The notes beneath the pieces are model-generated. The model saw only the letters and a list, made by a program, of their open reading frames with translations. It did not search any database and was not told the origin of the DNA. This document shows, piece by piece, positions 1-8,159 of a DNA stretch of 37,599 nt (position 1 is the first letter of the stretch; each line of letters begins with the position of its first letter). Source of the stretch: CAZSIA01 sp045126355 (lineage in GTDB: Bacteria; Bacillota_I; Bacilli_A; Acholeplasmatales; Anaeroplasmataceae); NCBI GenBank assembly GCA_045126355.1, contig JBGVOE010000115.1:1-37599 (forward strand), in the 5' to 3' direction. Position numbers and translations under genes: made by a program.

Positions 1-101
1 CAGTCGAGTAGACACTTCCTCGACACCCACCTCTCTTTTCAACTTTATATTGTTCTAAAATATCATAGTGTGAGTTAGCTGTGTCTTCAGTGCCCCTCAC
101 A

Positions 102-134
<33 letters not shown>

Positions 135-148
135 TTCACAAAATACCT

Positions 149-1426
149 TTAGGTCATTTGCCAATGCCATATATCAACTTTCACTCTAGGTTCTTCTATG
201 TAATATTCCCATACTCTCAAGAAATGGTCGTATTTCATTTTCCCTTTTTGGTCTCTACGGTTTAACCATTTATATAGAGTATATCTAATGTACTTATAGA
301 ATTTAATTAGACTTTCAAAATTTCCATTGATGCCATAATAATTATAATGCCCTACTAATTTCCTATTTAGGGATTTACATATTTTGGCTAATGGGTCGTG
401 CATATGCTCTTTTATCCAAACTTTTGCACTTGCTCGTTTAACTTTTAATTTCTTTCTACTTGTTATAATATTTGTTCGATATTTACCATTAATAGTTTTA
501 TCGTTGTGAAATTCAAAGCCTAGGAAATCAAACTTATCTTTTCCACCTTTAAATCTACCAAATGGTATTATCCTTGTTTTGTCAGTTGCTACTTCAAGTC
601 CGAATTTTGCTAGCCTCTCCACAAGTTCTTTGTAAAATCTTTGTGCTTCTTGTTCGTATTGAAATAAAACAACAAAATCATCGGCATATCTTACCAAATA
701 CATTTCACCTTTGTAATTCTTCTTGATATGCATAAACCATAAATCTAGCACGTAATGTAGATATACATTTGCTAGTATTGGTGATATAAGTCCACCTTGC
801 GGTGTTCCTTTATCACTCTCATGAAACTTTAAATCTTCGATAATCCCACTCTTAAGAAATCTAACAATATATCTTAAGAAGTTCTTATCTCCGATATCAT
901 GATTTAGAAATTCCATCATCCATTTGTGGTCTACATTATCAAAGAAACCTTTAATATCACAGTCTAGGATATAGTTAACTTTATTTCTCATTATGTGATT
1001 ATTGATTTCTTCAATAGCCATATGGCAATTTCGGTTTTCTCTAAATCCATATGAACAATCTAGGAATTTTGTTTCATAGATTTCATTTAGTACATAAGCC
1101 ATACAGCCTTGAACTAACTTATCTTCAAAAGCCGGTATTCCTAGTGGTCTTTTACCACCATTTGCTTTTGGTATGTAAGTCCTTCTTACTGGTTGTGGTC
1201 TATATGAAAAGGACTTCATTCTTGTGAGTAAATTGTCTATATTCTCTTCAAGATTTAATCCGTATTCATCTTTTGTAACTTTATCTACTCCACTAGCCTT
1301 ACTACTATTTTCCTTTCTAAATTGTTCCATAAGCGTTTCTTTGTTTATGTAATTCATTAAGGTTTGTAATTTTGCATATTTCTTGGCCAATGTCCTTATA
1401 TCTTTACGTTCATTTCCCATCTTCAT
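149..1426 (-). CDS. ltrA: Group II intron reverse transcriptase/maturase (LtrA type)
   Basis: Intron-encoded protein of 425 aa that would bind the intron RNA, help it splice and reverse-transcribe it during retrohoming. Visible reverse transcriptase blocks are RRTYIPKANGGKRPLGIP (about 81-98), SYGFRENRNCHMAI (about 125-138), the DIKGFFDNVDH palm motif (157-167), GTPQGGLISPILAN (207-220) and the catalytic YADD (247-250). A basic, tyrosine-rich maturase (X) domain follows at about 330-395 (LNRKLVGHYNYYGINGNF). The protein ends soon after it, with no HNH endonuclease domain, so mobility would rely on single-stranded or replication-associated targets, as in other endonuclease-less group II lineages. 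The start follows AGAGG. No frameshift or stop is seen, so it may be active. Confidence 0.95.
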   Translation of the reverse strand: MKMGNERKDIRTLAKKYAKLQTLMNYINKETLMEQFRKENSSKASGVDKVTKDEYGLNLEENIDNLLTRMKSFSYRPQPVRRTYIPKANGGKRPLGIPAFEDKLVQGCMAYVLNEIYETKFLDCSYGFRENRNCHMAIEEINNHIMRNKVNYILDCDIKGFFDNVDHKWMMEFLNHDIGDKNFLRYIVRFLKSGIIEDLKFHESDKGTPQGGLISPILANVYLHYVLDLWFMHIKKNYKGEMYLVRYADDFVVLFQYEQEAQRFYKELVERLAKFGLEVATDKTRIIPFGRFKGGKDKFDFLGFEFHNDKTINGKYRTNIITSRKKLKVKRASAKVWIKEHMHDPLAKICKSLNRKLVGHYNYYGINGNFESLIKFYKYIRYTLYKWLNRRDQKGKMKYDHFLRVWEYYIEEPRVKVDIWHWQMT

Positions 1427-1940
1427 ATACCTCTAGTGTAATCAATGTTTACATATAAAGAAACAATATTTCGTGGTCTTTCCTTCCCTCCAGTATCATT
1501 ACTACCTTCATTGGTACTATGAAGACTCCGACTACTCATATCCCTTTCCTATATCTTGAGGTTCAAGCTCTTGTATATAGGTTACTCTTATAGAGAGAAT
1601 ATGAGTCCTCCCGGGTATCCATATAACATCAATAATCTACACGCCTTGCTCTATAACCCCGGTGGAACTCTCATTATATCTCGCATTATCGATATAACCG
1701 GTATTGCATTCAATGTAGAGGAACATCTCTGCTTCCACAACTTTATATATGACGGAGCTGAATTACTTCACGCTTTCGCATTAAGGCTTGCAGTATCCCT
1801 GACCTACGCTTAAACCTAATCTCACGACTTCGGTTCCAAGGTCTCAGTACTAGATGGCTTGCTAGGTCTTTCTAGGTCGGAATCCCACCGACTATGTTAT
1901 GTGAACCGTACCGGCGCACCCACCAAATGTATTATAACAT

Positions 1941-1972
1941 AAAAAGAAACCATTTCATAATGAAATGATTTC
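1941..1972 (-). terminator. Rho-independent terminator of the aldo/keto reductase gene
   Basis: On the minus strand, GAAATCATTTCA and TGAAATGGTTTC form a stem of about 12 bp with a short loop (1946-1957 with 1961-1972), followed by TTTTT (1941-1945). It starts about 10 nt after the stop codon of the aldo/keto reductase. The group II intron is inserted just beyond it. Confidence 0.85.
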
Positions 1973-1982
1973 TCTTTAACTA

Positions 1983-3098
1983 TTATTCATTTATGATTTT
2001 AGCTATTTTTTCTAATTGTTCGTAAATAACAATATGTTGTGGACAGTGCTTAACACATTTACCGCATTTAACACAATTAGTTGGTAATTCTTTAACATCA
2101 AGTTTTGCCATTTGTTCTTTGAATTTATTTAAGTCTTGATGAATTCCATAGTTATTAAATAAAGCAAAAATACGAGGAATATTTACTCCTACTGGACATG
2201 GCATACAGTATCTACAACCTGTACAAGGAATAAAATCATTTCCTAAGATTAATTTTTTAGCTTCATTAACTATATTTAAATCTTCTTCTGTTAATGGTTT
2301 ATAATTTGCAAATGTATTTATGTTATCAGTTAATTGTTCTAAATTACTCATACCAGATAAAATTACTTTGTTATTTGGGAAATGTGCTACATATCTTAAT
2401 GCCCAAGAAGCAACACTCATATTAGGTTCTTTTTCTTTAAATAATGCTTCTGCTTTTGGTGTTACATTTGCTAGTACTCCACCTCTAACAGGTTCCATTA
2501 TTACAACGCTAATTCCTCTTTTTGTTAACTCTTCATATTGTTTTTTAGCATCTTGCATTTCATAATCTAAATAATTAAATTGAATTTGAGCAAAATCCCA
2601 CTCTAGTTCATCAGCAATAGGAATAATATTTTGTGCTGGATCATGGAATGAAAAACCTAAATTTTTAATCTTTCCTTCATTTTTAAGCGATACTAAATAT
2701 TCATAAACACCTAATTTTTTATATAATTCATGATAACCTATATTCATTGCATGACATAAGTAAAAATCAAAATATTCAACTTGGCATTTTACTAATTGCT
2801 CAGCAAAGATTCTTTTTGCGTCATCTATTGTTTTTAAATCCCAACTTGGCATTTTTGAAGCTAATTTGAATGAATTTCTTGGATATTCTTTTAAAATTTT
2901 TCCAATAACTAATTCACTTTTACCATTATGATATGGATAAGCTGTATCAAAATATGTTATTCCATTATCAATTGCATATTTAACCATTTTTTTAGTATGT
3001 TCATAATCGATTTCATCAGTTCCTTCAACTAATGGAAGTCTCATACATCCCATACCTAATAAAGATACTTTTTCATTATTTATATTTCTATATTCCAT
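1983..3098 (-). CDS. Aldo/keto reductase with C-terminal 4Fe-4S ferredoxin domain
   Basis: Probable cytoplasmic NAD(P)H-dependent oxidoreductase of 371 aa; the substrate is unknown. The N-terminal TIM barrel carries the family tetrad: Asp51 and a tyrosine in FDTAYPY (50-56), Lys82 (ASKMP) and His116 (LCHAMN). The C-terminal part carries two cysteine clusters, C292-x2-C295-x2-C298-x2-C301-P and C342-x2-C345-x2-C348-x3-C352-P, typical of the ferredoxin-like extension in this COG1453-like group. This suggests electron transfer through two 4Fe-4S clusters. It appears monocistronic, with a terminator on each side; a TATAAT (3133-3138) lies upstream but no good -35 is visible. The length is normal for the family. 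Confidence 0.92.
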   Translation of the reverse strand: MEYRNINNEKVSLLGMGCMRLPLVEGTDEIDYEHTKKMVKYAIDNGITYFDTAYPYHNGKSELVIGKILKEYPRNSFKLASKMPSWDLKTIDDAKRIFAEQLVKCQVEYFDFYLCHAMNIGYHELYKKLGVYEYLVSLKNEGKIKNLGFSFHDPAQNIIPIADELEWDFAQIQFNYLDYEMQDAKKQYEELTKRGISVVIMEPVRGGVLANVTPKAEALFKEKEPNMSVASWALRYVAHFPNNKVILSGMSNLEQLTDNINTFANYKPLTEEDLNIVNEAKKLILGNDFIPCTGCRYCMPCPVGVNIPRIFALFNNYGIHQDLNKFKEQMAKLDVKELPTNCVKCGKCVKHCPQHIVIYEQLEKIAKIINE

Positions 3099-3159
3099 AA
3101 ATTAAAACCCCTTAAATTTATATTCTAGTTTAATTATAACATATACCTATAAAGAAAAG

Positions 3160-3189
3160 AAACTCCCATTTTTTTAATAATAGGAGTTT
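3160..3189 (-). terminator. Rho-independent terminator of lepA
   Basis: Minus-strand hairpin AAACTCC...GGGAGTTT (3183-3189 with 3160-3167) followed by a T-rich run (CTTTTCTTT). It lies 7 nt past the lepA stop codon. Confidence 0.85.
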
Positions 3190-3195
3190 AATTTA

Positions 3196-5037
3196 TTAGT
3201 TATTTGTCTCATCATCACTAGATAAAATAGCCATAAATGCTTCTTGTGGAACTTCTACTGTTCCGATAGCTTTCATACGCTTTTTACCTTCTTTTTGTTT
3301 TTCTAATAGTTTTCGTTTACGGCTTATATCTCCACCATAACATTTAGCTAATACATCTTTTCGCATAGCTTTAATGTCTGTTCTAGCGATTACTTTATGA
3401 TTAATAACTGCTTGAACAGGAACTTCGAATAATTGTCTAGGGATAACTTGTTTAAGTTTTTCACAGATTATTCTTCCTCTTGGTTGAGCAAAGTCTTTAT
3501 GAACAATACTACTTAATGCGTCTACTACTTCACCATTAAGCATAATATCCATTTTAACTAGTTTTGATTCACGATATTCACTTAATTCATAGTCAAATGA
3601 AGCATATCCACGTGTTGCTGATTTTAATTTATCAAAGAAATCATAAACAATTTCAAGTAGTGGAATATAGTAATGAATTACTACTCTGTTATCTTCAATA
3701 TATTCCATAGTATCAAAAATACCACGTTTCTTTTGACAAATATCCATTACTGCCCCAACATATTCACTTGGAGTCATAATTGTCGCTTTTACGAATGGTT
3801 CTTCAATACTTTTAATCTTTTGTTGTTCAGGTAAAAGTGATGGATTTTCAATTGTCATTTTACTTCCATCAGTTAAATTTACATGATATACAACGCTTGG
3901 AGCTGTCGCTATTAAATCGATATTGAATTCTCTTTCAATTCGCTCTTGGATAATATCCATATGTAGTAGACCTAAGAAACCTGTTCTAAATCCAAATCCT
4001 AGTGCTTGTGATGTTTCAGGTTCATATACTAAAGCTGCGTCTGATAATTTTAATTTATCTAGGGCATCCTTTAAATCATTATATTTTTTAGTATCAATTG
4101 GATATAGACCACAATATACCATTGGATTTAATTTACGATAACCAGGTAAACTTAAATTACTAGTATTTTCTTTAGTTGTAATAGTATCCCCAACGGCGAT
4201 TGTTTGAATATCTTTAATTGAGGCACAAATATAACCTACATCTCCAACAGTTAAGAATCCTCTTTTTACTTCTTTAGGAGTTTTAACACCTAATTCAGTA
4301 ACGATATATTCAGCATCTGTTGCCATTGTTTTAATTGTATCGCCAACTTTAATTGTTCCGTTAAAAACCCTAACAAGTATAACTACACCACGATATGGGT
4401 CATAGGCAGAGTCAAATATTAAAGCTTGAACTGGCGCAGTAGGATCTCCTACTGGAGCTGGTACTGTGTTTACAACAGCTTCTAATGCTTCTTCAATTCC
4501 TAAACCAATCTTTGCACTAGCTAATACCGCATCATCAGCTGGAAGACCAATAAAGTTTTCAATTTCATCTTTTACTCTTTCTACATCAGCACTTGGTAAG
4601 TCAATTTTATTGATTAATGGAATGATTTCTAAGTTATTATCTAAAGCTAAATAAACGTTTGCTAATGTTTGAGCTTCTACACCTTGAGATGCATCTACTA
4701 CTAAAATTGCACCTTCACAGGCAGCTAAACTTCTACTTACTTCATAAGTAAAGTCAACATGGCCTGGAGTGTCAATTAAATGAAGAATATAAGTTTCTCC
4801 ATCTTTTGCTTTATATAAAATTTCTACCGCATTTAATTTAATTGTAATACCACGTTCACGTTCTAAATCCATACTATCTAGGATTTGATCTTTCATTTCA
4901 CGTTCAGTAAGTGTATTAGTTAATTGTAAAATACGATCCGCTAAAGTACTTTTCCCATGATCAATATGGGCGATTATACAAAAGTTTCGGATTCTTTTTT
5001 GTCTAGCAAGTAATTCTTCACGATTTATATTACTCAT
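3196..5037 (-). CDS. lepA: Elongation factor 4 (LepA) GTPase
   Basis: Ribosome-associated translational GTPase of 613 aa. It shows the G-domain motifs AHIDHGKST (G1), DTPGH (G3) and NKID (G4), then domains II and III, the EF-G-like domain V and the LepA-specific C-terminal domain ending in ...EVPQEAFMAILS. I take the ATG at 5037 (MSNINREELL), behind AAGGAT. A longer reading frame begins at 5064, but that codon lies inside the -10 box of the promoter, so it cannot be the start. Both flanks have terminators, so it is probably a single-gene transcript. Confidence 0.97.
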   Translation of the reverse strand: MSNINREELLARQKRIRNFCIIAHIDHGKSTLADRILQLTNTLTEREMKDQILDSMDLERERGITIKLNAVEILYKAKDGETYILHLIDTPGHVDFTYEVSRSLAACEGAILVVDASQGVEAQTLANVYLALDNNLEIIPLINKIDLPSADVERVKDEIENFIGLPADDAVLASAKIGLGIEEALEAVVNTVPAPVGDPTAPVQALIFDSAYDPYRGVVILVRVFNGTIKVGDTIKTMATDAEYIVTELGVKTPKEVKRGFLTVGDVGYICASIKDIQTIAVGDTITTKENTSNLSLPGYRKLNPMVYCGLYPIDTKKYNDLKDALDKLKLSDAALVYEPETSQALGFGFRTGFLGLLHMDIIQERIEREFNIDLIATAPSVVYHVNLTDGSKMTIENPSLLPEQQKIKSIEEPFVKATIMTPSEYVGAVMDICQKKRGIFDTMEYIEDNRVVIHYYIPLLEIVYDFFDKLKSATRGYASFDYELSEYRESKLVKMDIMLNGEVVDALSSIVHKDFAQPRGRIICEKLKQVIPRQLFEVPVQAVINHKVIARTDIKAMRKDVLAKCYGGDISRKRKLLEKQKEGKKRMKAIGTVEVPQEAFMAILSSDDETNN

Positions 5038-5063
5038 ATCAACCACTATCCTTTCGCTATACA

Positions 5064-5092
5064 ATTATATTGTATTTTCGATAATTTTACAA
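5064..5092 (-). promoter_or_regulatory. Sigma-A promoter of lepA
   Basis: On the minus strand, TTGTAA (5087-5092), a 17-nt spacer and a perfect TATAAT (5064-5069). The predicted transcript starts near 5057, giving a 5' UTR of about 20 nt that includes the Shine-Dalgarno sequence. Confidence 0.75.
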
Positions 5093-5110
5093 GTTTTTTC
5101 TTTTTTTCTA

Positions 5111-5137
5111 AGAAAAAAAAGAGTGGATATTCCACTC
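5111..5137 (-). terminator. Rho-independent terminator of the ABC operon
   Basis: Minus-strand hairpin GAGTGGA/TCCACTC (5121-5127 with 5131-5137) followed by TTTTTTTT (5113-5120). It lies about 20 nt after the substrate-binding protein gene. Confidence 0.88.
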
Positions 5138-5159
5138 TATGCTTTCATATCTATTTTAC

Positions 5160-6164
5160 TTATCTTTTTGTACTATATTTATTTTGTACTAAAATACTAT
5201 AAGGCATATATTTATCTAACTCTTTAGATGAAATTAAAATATTTTGTAAATGCTTAAATTCTGCCTCATCTAAATAAGGTGTCATACTCCAGGCTTCAAT
5301 ATCTTTATATCTTTGAATTGCTTTTGTTAATACAGTTATATCAGTTTCTTTAAAGAAATCTTTAATACTTAAAGCAATTTTTTCTGCTGATGAAGTATTA
5401 ACCCAAATCAAGCTTTCAGCAATTGCATTTGTAAAATTAATTATTTGTTCATCATTTTCATCGATATAACTTTTTAAAGCTTGATAACAAGTATAGGCAA
5501 CATTATCAGTATAAGCACCAACACTTGCTAATACATACCCTATATTAGCTATTTCAAGTTCTGATGCAGTTGGCTCAAATAAAGTTGTAAAATCAGCTTC
5601 TCCGCTTATAAAGGCTCCTGCTTGCGCAGCAAAAGCGATATCTGTTCTAATATTAACATTTGAATCCGCTTTATCTACACCAGGATTAAGTCCTTCTTCT
5701 TTTAATACATATTCTAGTGTCATCATAGGCATTCCACCACGTCTTCCACCTAAAATCGATTTACCATTTAAATCTTCTAAAGTAAAGTCTTCTATTTTCT
5801 CTCTACCTACAATAAACGTTCCATCTTTTTGGGTTAATTGAGCGAATGTAATGGCATAATCGCTTCTTCCTTGGGCATATACATAAATACTTGCCTCAGG
5901 CCCCATTAATCCAATTTCAGCGTCTTTACTAAGTAGTGTTGCCATAACTTTGTCTGCTCCACTAGCTAAAATTAGTTCTACTTCTAAATCATATTTTTCA
6001 AATATTTTCTCACTCATTGCTACATATTGCGGAGCATAAAATACTGAGTGAGTTACTTCTGCGATTGTGATTTTATTTTTATTTTTTTCACAACCACTTA
6101 CAAATAGTGTAGATATTCCTACACAAAGTAGTGCAAATAGCACATACATTCTTTTTAGTTTCAA
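5160..6164 (-). CDS. ABC transporter substrate-binding lipoprotein, NitT/TauT (SsuA/ThiY-like) type
   Basis: Extracytoplasmic solute receptor of 334 aa. The N terminus is a lipoprotein signal peptide (MKLKR basic region, hydrophobic core, lipobox VSGC with Cys25), so the mature protein would be membrane-anchored. The fold signature is that of the SsuA/ThiY/TauA group: ITIAEVTHSVFYAPQYVAMSE at the start of the mature domain, then GLMGPEASIYVYAQG and DLNGKSILGGRRGG. Translation probably starts at a TTG (6164) behind AGAGGAA and overlaps the TGA stop of the permease by 4 nt, implying translational coupling. The ligand cannot be named: no metabolic gene or riboswitch lies in the operon. Thiamine precursors and sulfonates are typical of the family. 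Confidence 0.9.
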   Translation of the reverse strand: MKLKRMYVLFALLCVGISTLFVSGCEKNKNKITIAEVTHSVFYAPQYVAMSEKIFEKYDLEVELILASGADKVMATLLSKDAEIGLMGPEASIYVYAQGRSDYAITFAQLTQKDGTFIVGREKIEDFTLEDLNGKSILGGRRGGMPMMTLEYVLKEEGLNPGVDKADSNVNIRTDIAFAAQAGAFISGEADFTTLFEPTASELEIANIGYVLASVGAYTDNVAYTCYQALKSYIDENDEQIINFTNAIAESLIWVNTSSAEKIALSIKDFFKETDITVLTKAIQRYKDIEAWSMTPYLDEAEFKHLQNILISSKELDKYMPYSILVQNKYSTKR

Positions 6165-6955
6165 ATTCTATTATTCCTCTTTATAATTTTAGCAATAAGA
6201 TTTAAGATTTTATACATTAACATTGTTACCACAGATAATGTAACTATTCCCATCATAACGATATCTAATCTAAACACTTGTGTTCCATAAGTAATCAAAT
6301 ACCCTAATCCTTTTTTTGATACGATAAATTCCCCTACTATTACACCAATCCAACTCATTCCAATATTTATTCTTATAATATTTAAAATATCATTTAATGT
6401 AGCTGGTAGGATTAAATATCTTAGAATTTGAAGTTTAGTTGCTTCAAATGTTTTAAATAATTTAATCTTTTCACTATCAATATTGTTAAAAGCATTTAAT
6501 GCGTTTATAACAGTAATTACTAAAGAAATTGAAATACTTACAACGACAATTCCTTTAATATTAGCTCCTACCCATATAATTAAAATTGGAGCTAGCGCTG
6601 TTTTTGGTAAGGCATTAAATACGATTAAAAACGGATCAAAGATTTTAGCTAGTATTGGAAATTCATATAAAATAATTGCGATTAATAAACCCAAAGATGT
6701 TCCTAAAACTAATCCGATTACTACTTCATAGGTCGAAACTAGGGTATGGATTAATAATTCATTAGAACTTAAATATTTAACAAATAAAGAAACTATTTGC
6801 GATGGACGTGAAAATATAAAAGGATCTATTATATTTGTTAATGAAAATATTTCCCATAAAAAGATAAAAACAAATAAAATAACTAACTGTGTAATTAATA
6901 TAATCCATTTTTCCTTTTTATATTTTTTTATAAATTCATTGTGAAGACTTATCAT
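6161..6955 (-). CDS. ABC transporter permease, NitT/TauT (SsuC/ThiX-like) family
   Basis: Inner-membrane permease of 264 aa with about six hydrophobic helices. The cytoplasmic coupling loop is visible near residues 165-185 (FEATKLQILRYLILPATL), matching the EAA motif of this family, followed by the typical IGMSWIGVIVGEFI segment. Its start overlaps the ATPase gene by 20 nt and its TGA stop overlaps the start of the binding protein, so the three subunits are one translationally coupled operon. The terminal TGA shows that TGA is a stop in this genome. Confidence 0.93.
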   Translation of the reverse strand: MISLHNEFIKKYKKEKWIILITQLVILFVFIFLWEIFSLTNIIDPFIFSRPSQIVSLFVKYLSSNELLIHTLVSTYEVVIGLVLGTSLGLLIAIILYEFPILAKIFDPFLIVFNALPKTALAPILIIWVGANIKGIVVVSISISLVITVINALNAFNNIDSEKIKLFKTFEATKLQILRYLILPATLNDILNIIRINIGMSWIGVIVGEFIVSKKGLGYLITYGTQVFRLDIVMMGIVTLSVVTMLMYKILNLIAKIIKRNNRI

Positions 6956-7679
6956 TTACTTCACCCCAAATTTTGTTAAAATATTCTTTAAATAAATAAG
7001 AATTTCTTCTTTCAAATGGATTTAGGTTATTAAATGGTATATCTATTTGTTCTTTTAGTTTAGCTGGTCTATTAGATAGTAATAAGATACTATCAGCCAT
7101 ACTTATAGCCTCACTAATATCATGAGTAACGATAATTGTAGTTATTTTTAAATCTTTTAAAATATTATAAATATCATAACTTACTAATATTCTTGTTTGA
7201 GAATCTAGCGCACTAAAAGGTTCATCTAAAAGTAACATTTTAGGATTTATCAAGATTGCTCTTATTAAAGCTACTCTTTGTCTCATACCACCTGATAATT
7301 CGGCCGGATATGAATAAATAAATTCTTCCAATCCATATTTAGTTAATAATTCTTTTGCTTCCTCTATCTTTTCATCTGTTATTTTCTTTTGAATTTTTAA
7401 ACCAATTAAAACATTATCTAAAATATTTAACCAAGGTAGTAAATTATCTTGTTGAAACATATAACCAATACTACTCGGTTTTATAATTTTACCATGTGTT
7501 GGTTTGATTAGATTTGCCACAAGGTTTAAAATAGTTGATTTTCCGCATCCACTTGGTCCTATTAATACATAAATACTTCCATCTTTTACAATAAATGATA
7601 AATCTTCTAATACTTTAGTTTCCTTCTTTAAATCGTAGAAACTTTTATATACATTTTCAAATATTAATGAATTTGACAT
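6936..7679 (-). CDS. ABC transporter ATP-binding protein, NitT/TauT (SsuB-like) family
   Basis: Cytoplasmic ATPase of 247 aa that powers the importer encoded with it. Motifs in order: Walker A GPSGCGKST (about 41-49), Q-loop FQQDNLLPW, signature LSGGMRQR, Walker B LLLDEPF, D-loop SALD and the switch histidine in IVTHD. I choose the ATG at 7679, behind AGGGGAT; the codon just upstream is TTG. It is the first gene of the operon. A weak promoter candidate (TTAACA, 17 nt, TAAACT) lies at about 7705-7733. No TPP or other riboswitch is recognisable in the leader of about 80 nt. Confidence 0.94.
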   Translation of the reverse strand: MSNSLIFENVYKSFYDLKKETKVLEDLSFIVKDGSIYVLIGPSGCGKSTILNLVANLIKPTHGKIIKPSSIGYMFQQDNLLPWLNILDNVLIGLKIQKKITDEKIEEAKELLTKYGLEEFIYSYPAELSGGMRQRVALIRAILINPKMLLLDEPFSALDSQTRILVSYDIYNILKDLKITTIIVTHDISEAISMADSILLLSNRPAKLKEQIDIPFNNLNPFERRNSYLFKEYFNKIWGEVNDKSSQ

Positions 7680-7754
7680 CAAAATCCCCTATCTTCCTGC
7701 TATTTTAGTTTATTAATATATTTTGTTATTGTTAACTAAAAAAGCCCAAAAAGG

Positions 7755-7782
7755 AAAAAATAAAAGGACCCACGAAGGGTCC
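7755..7782 (-). terminator. Rho-independent terminator of rnpB
   Basis: Minus-strand GGACCC-TTCGT-GGGTCC hairpin (7766-7782) followed by TTTTATTTTTTCC, directly after the 3' end of the RNase P RNA. Confidence 0.9.
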
Positions 7783-7783
7783 A

Positions 7784-8124
7784 GTTTGCATTCTATAAGC
7801 CATGTTCTGTAATAGGTAATAATTTATCTACGAACAATCGCCTTAATATTGATTCTTAATTCTCTTTATTAAGCTCCCCTACCATAATTTGGGTTTCTAG
7901 CTTGAGGGGTTTACCGCGTTTCACTCTAACTTTTCAATTAGATTCGTCACTGTGGCACGTTTTAGATTTAGCCGTATCAAGATTGACTTAGGCTTCTTCT
8001 TGCCGTCACCCTTTCGGGTGCCCTGATTTATTGTTTCATCAGGCACAAACACTACATTCATCACAGAATGTGCTAGCATGGACTTTCCTAACACCAAATA
8101 ATTGATGCTTAATTACCCGAATGC
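7784..8124 (-). ncRNA. rnpB: RNase P RNA (M1-like), type B
   Basis: Catalytic RNA that removes 5' leaders from pre-tRNAs. The conserved 5' core GAAAGUCCAUGC is at 8076-8087 and the matching 3' core ACAGAACAUGGCUUA at about 7798-7813; together they form P4. The middle holds GUGCCACAGUGACGAA and GCGGUAAACCCCUC...GGUAGGGG, the P15 region that binds the CCA end of tRNA. The arrangement closely follows the Bacillus subtilis (type B) RNA as I know it. Ends are set by the promoter on the 5' side and the terminator hairpin on the 3' side and may be off by a few bases. Confidence 0.93.
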
Positions 8125-8130
8125 ATTATT

Positions 8131-8158
8131 ATTATACAAATTTTTAAAATATTGTCAA
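8131..8158 (-). promoter_or_regulatory. Strong sigma-A promoter of rnpB
   Basis: On the minus strand, perfect TTGACA (8153-8158), a 16-nt spacer and perfect TATAAT (8131-8136). The -35 box lies immediately after the stop codon of the upstream PTS gene. The predicted start is near 8124. Confidence 0.9.
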
Positions 8159-8159
8159 A

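Noticed and set aside
1556..1813. Plus-strand 85-codon open frame
   Set aside because: It lies antisense to the 5' structural domains of the group II intron, has no family resemblance and no ribosome-binding site of note.
7683..7760. Possible TPP or other riboswitch before the ABC importer
   Set aside because: The leader is only about 80 nt and contains none of the conserved TPP (CUGAGA, ACCUGAUC) or cobalamin/FMN cores.
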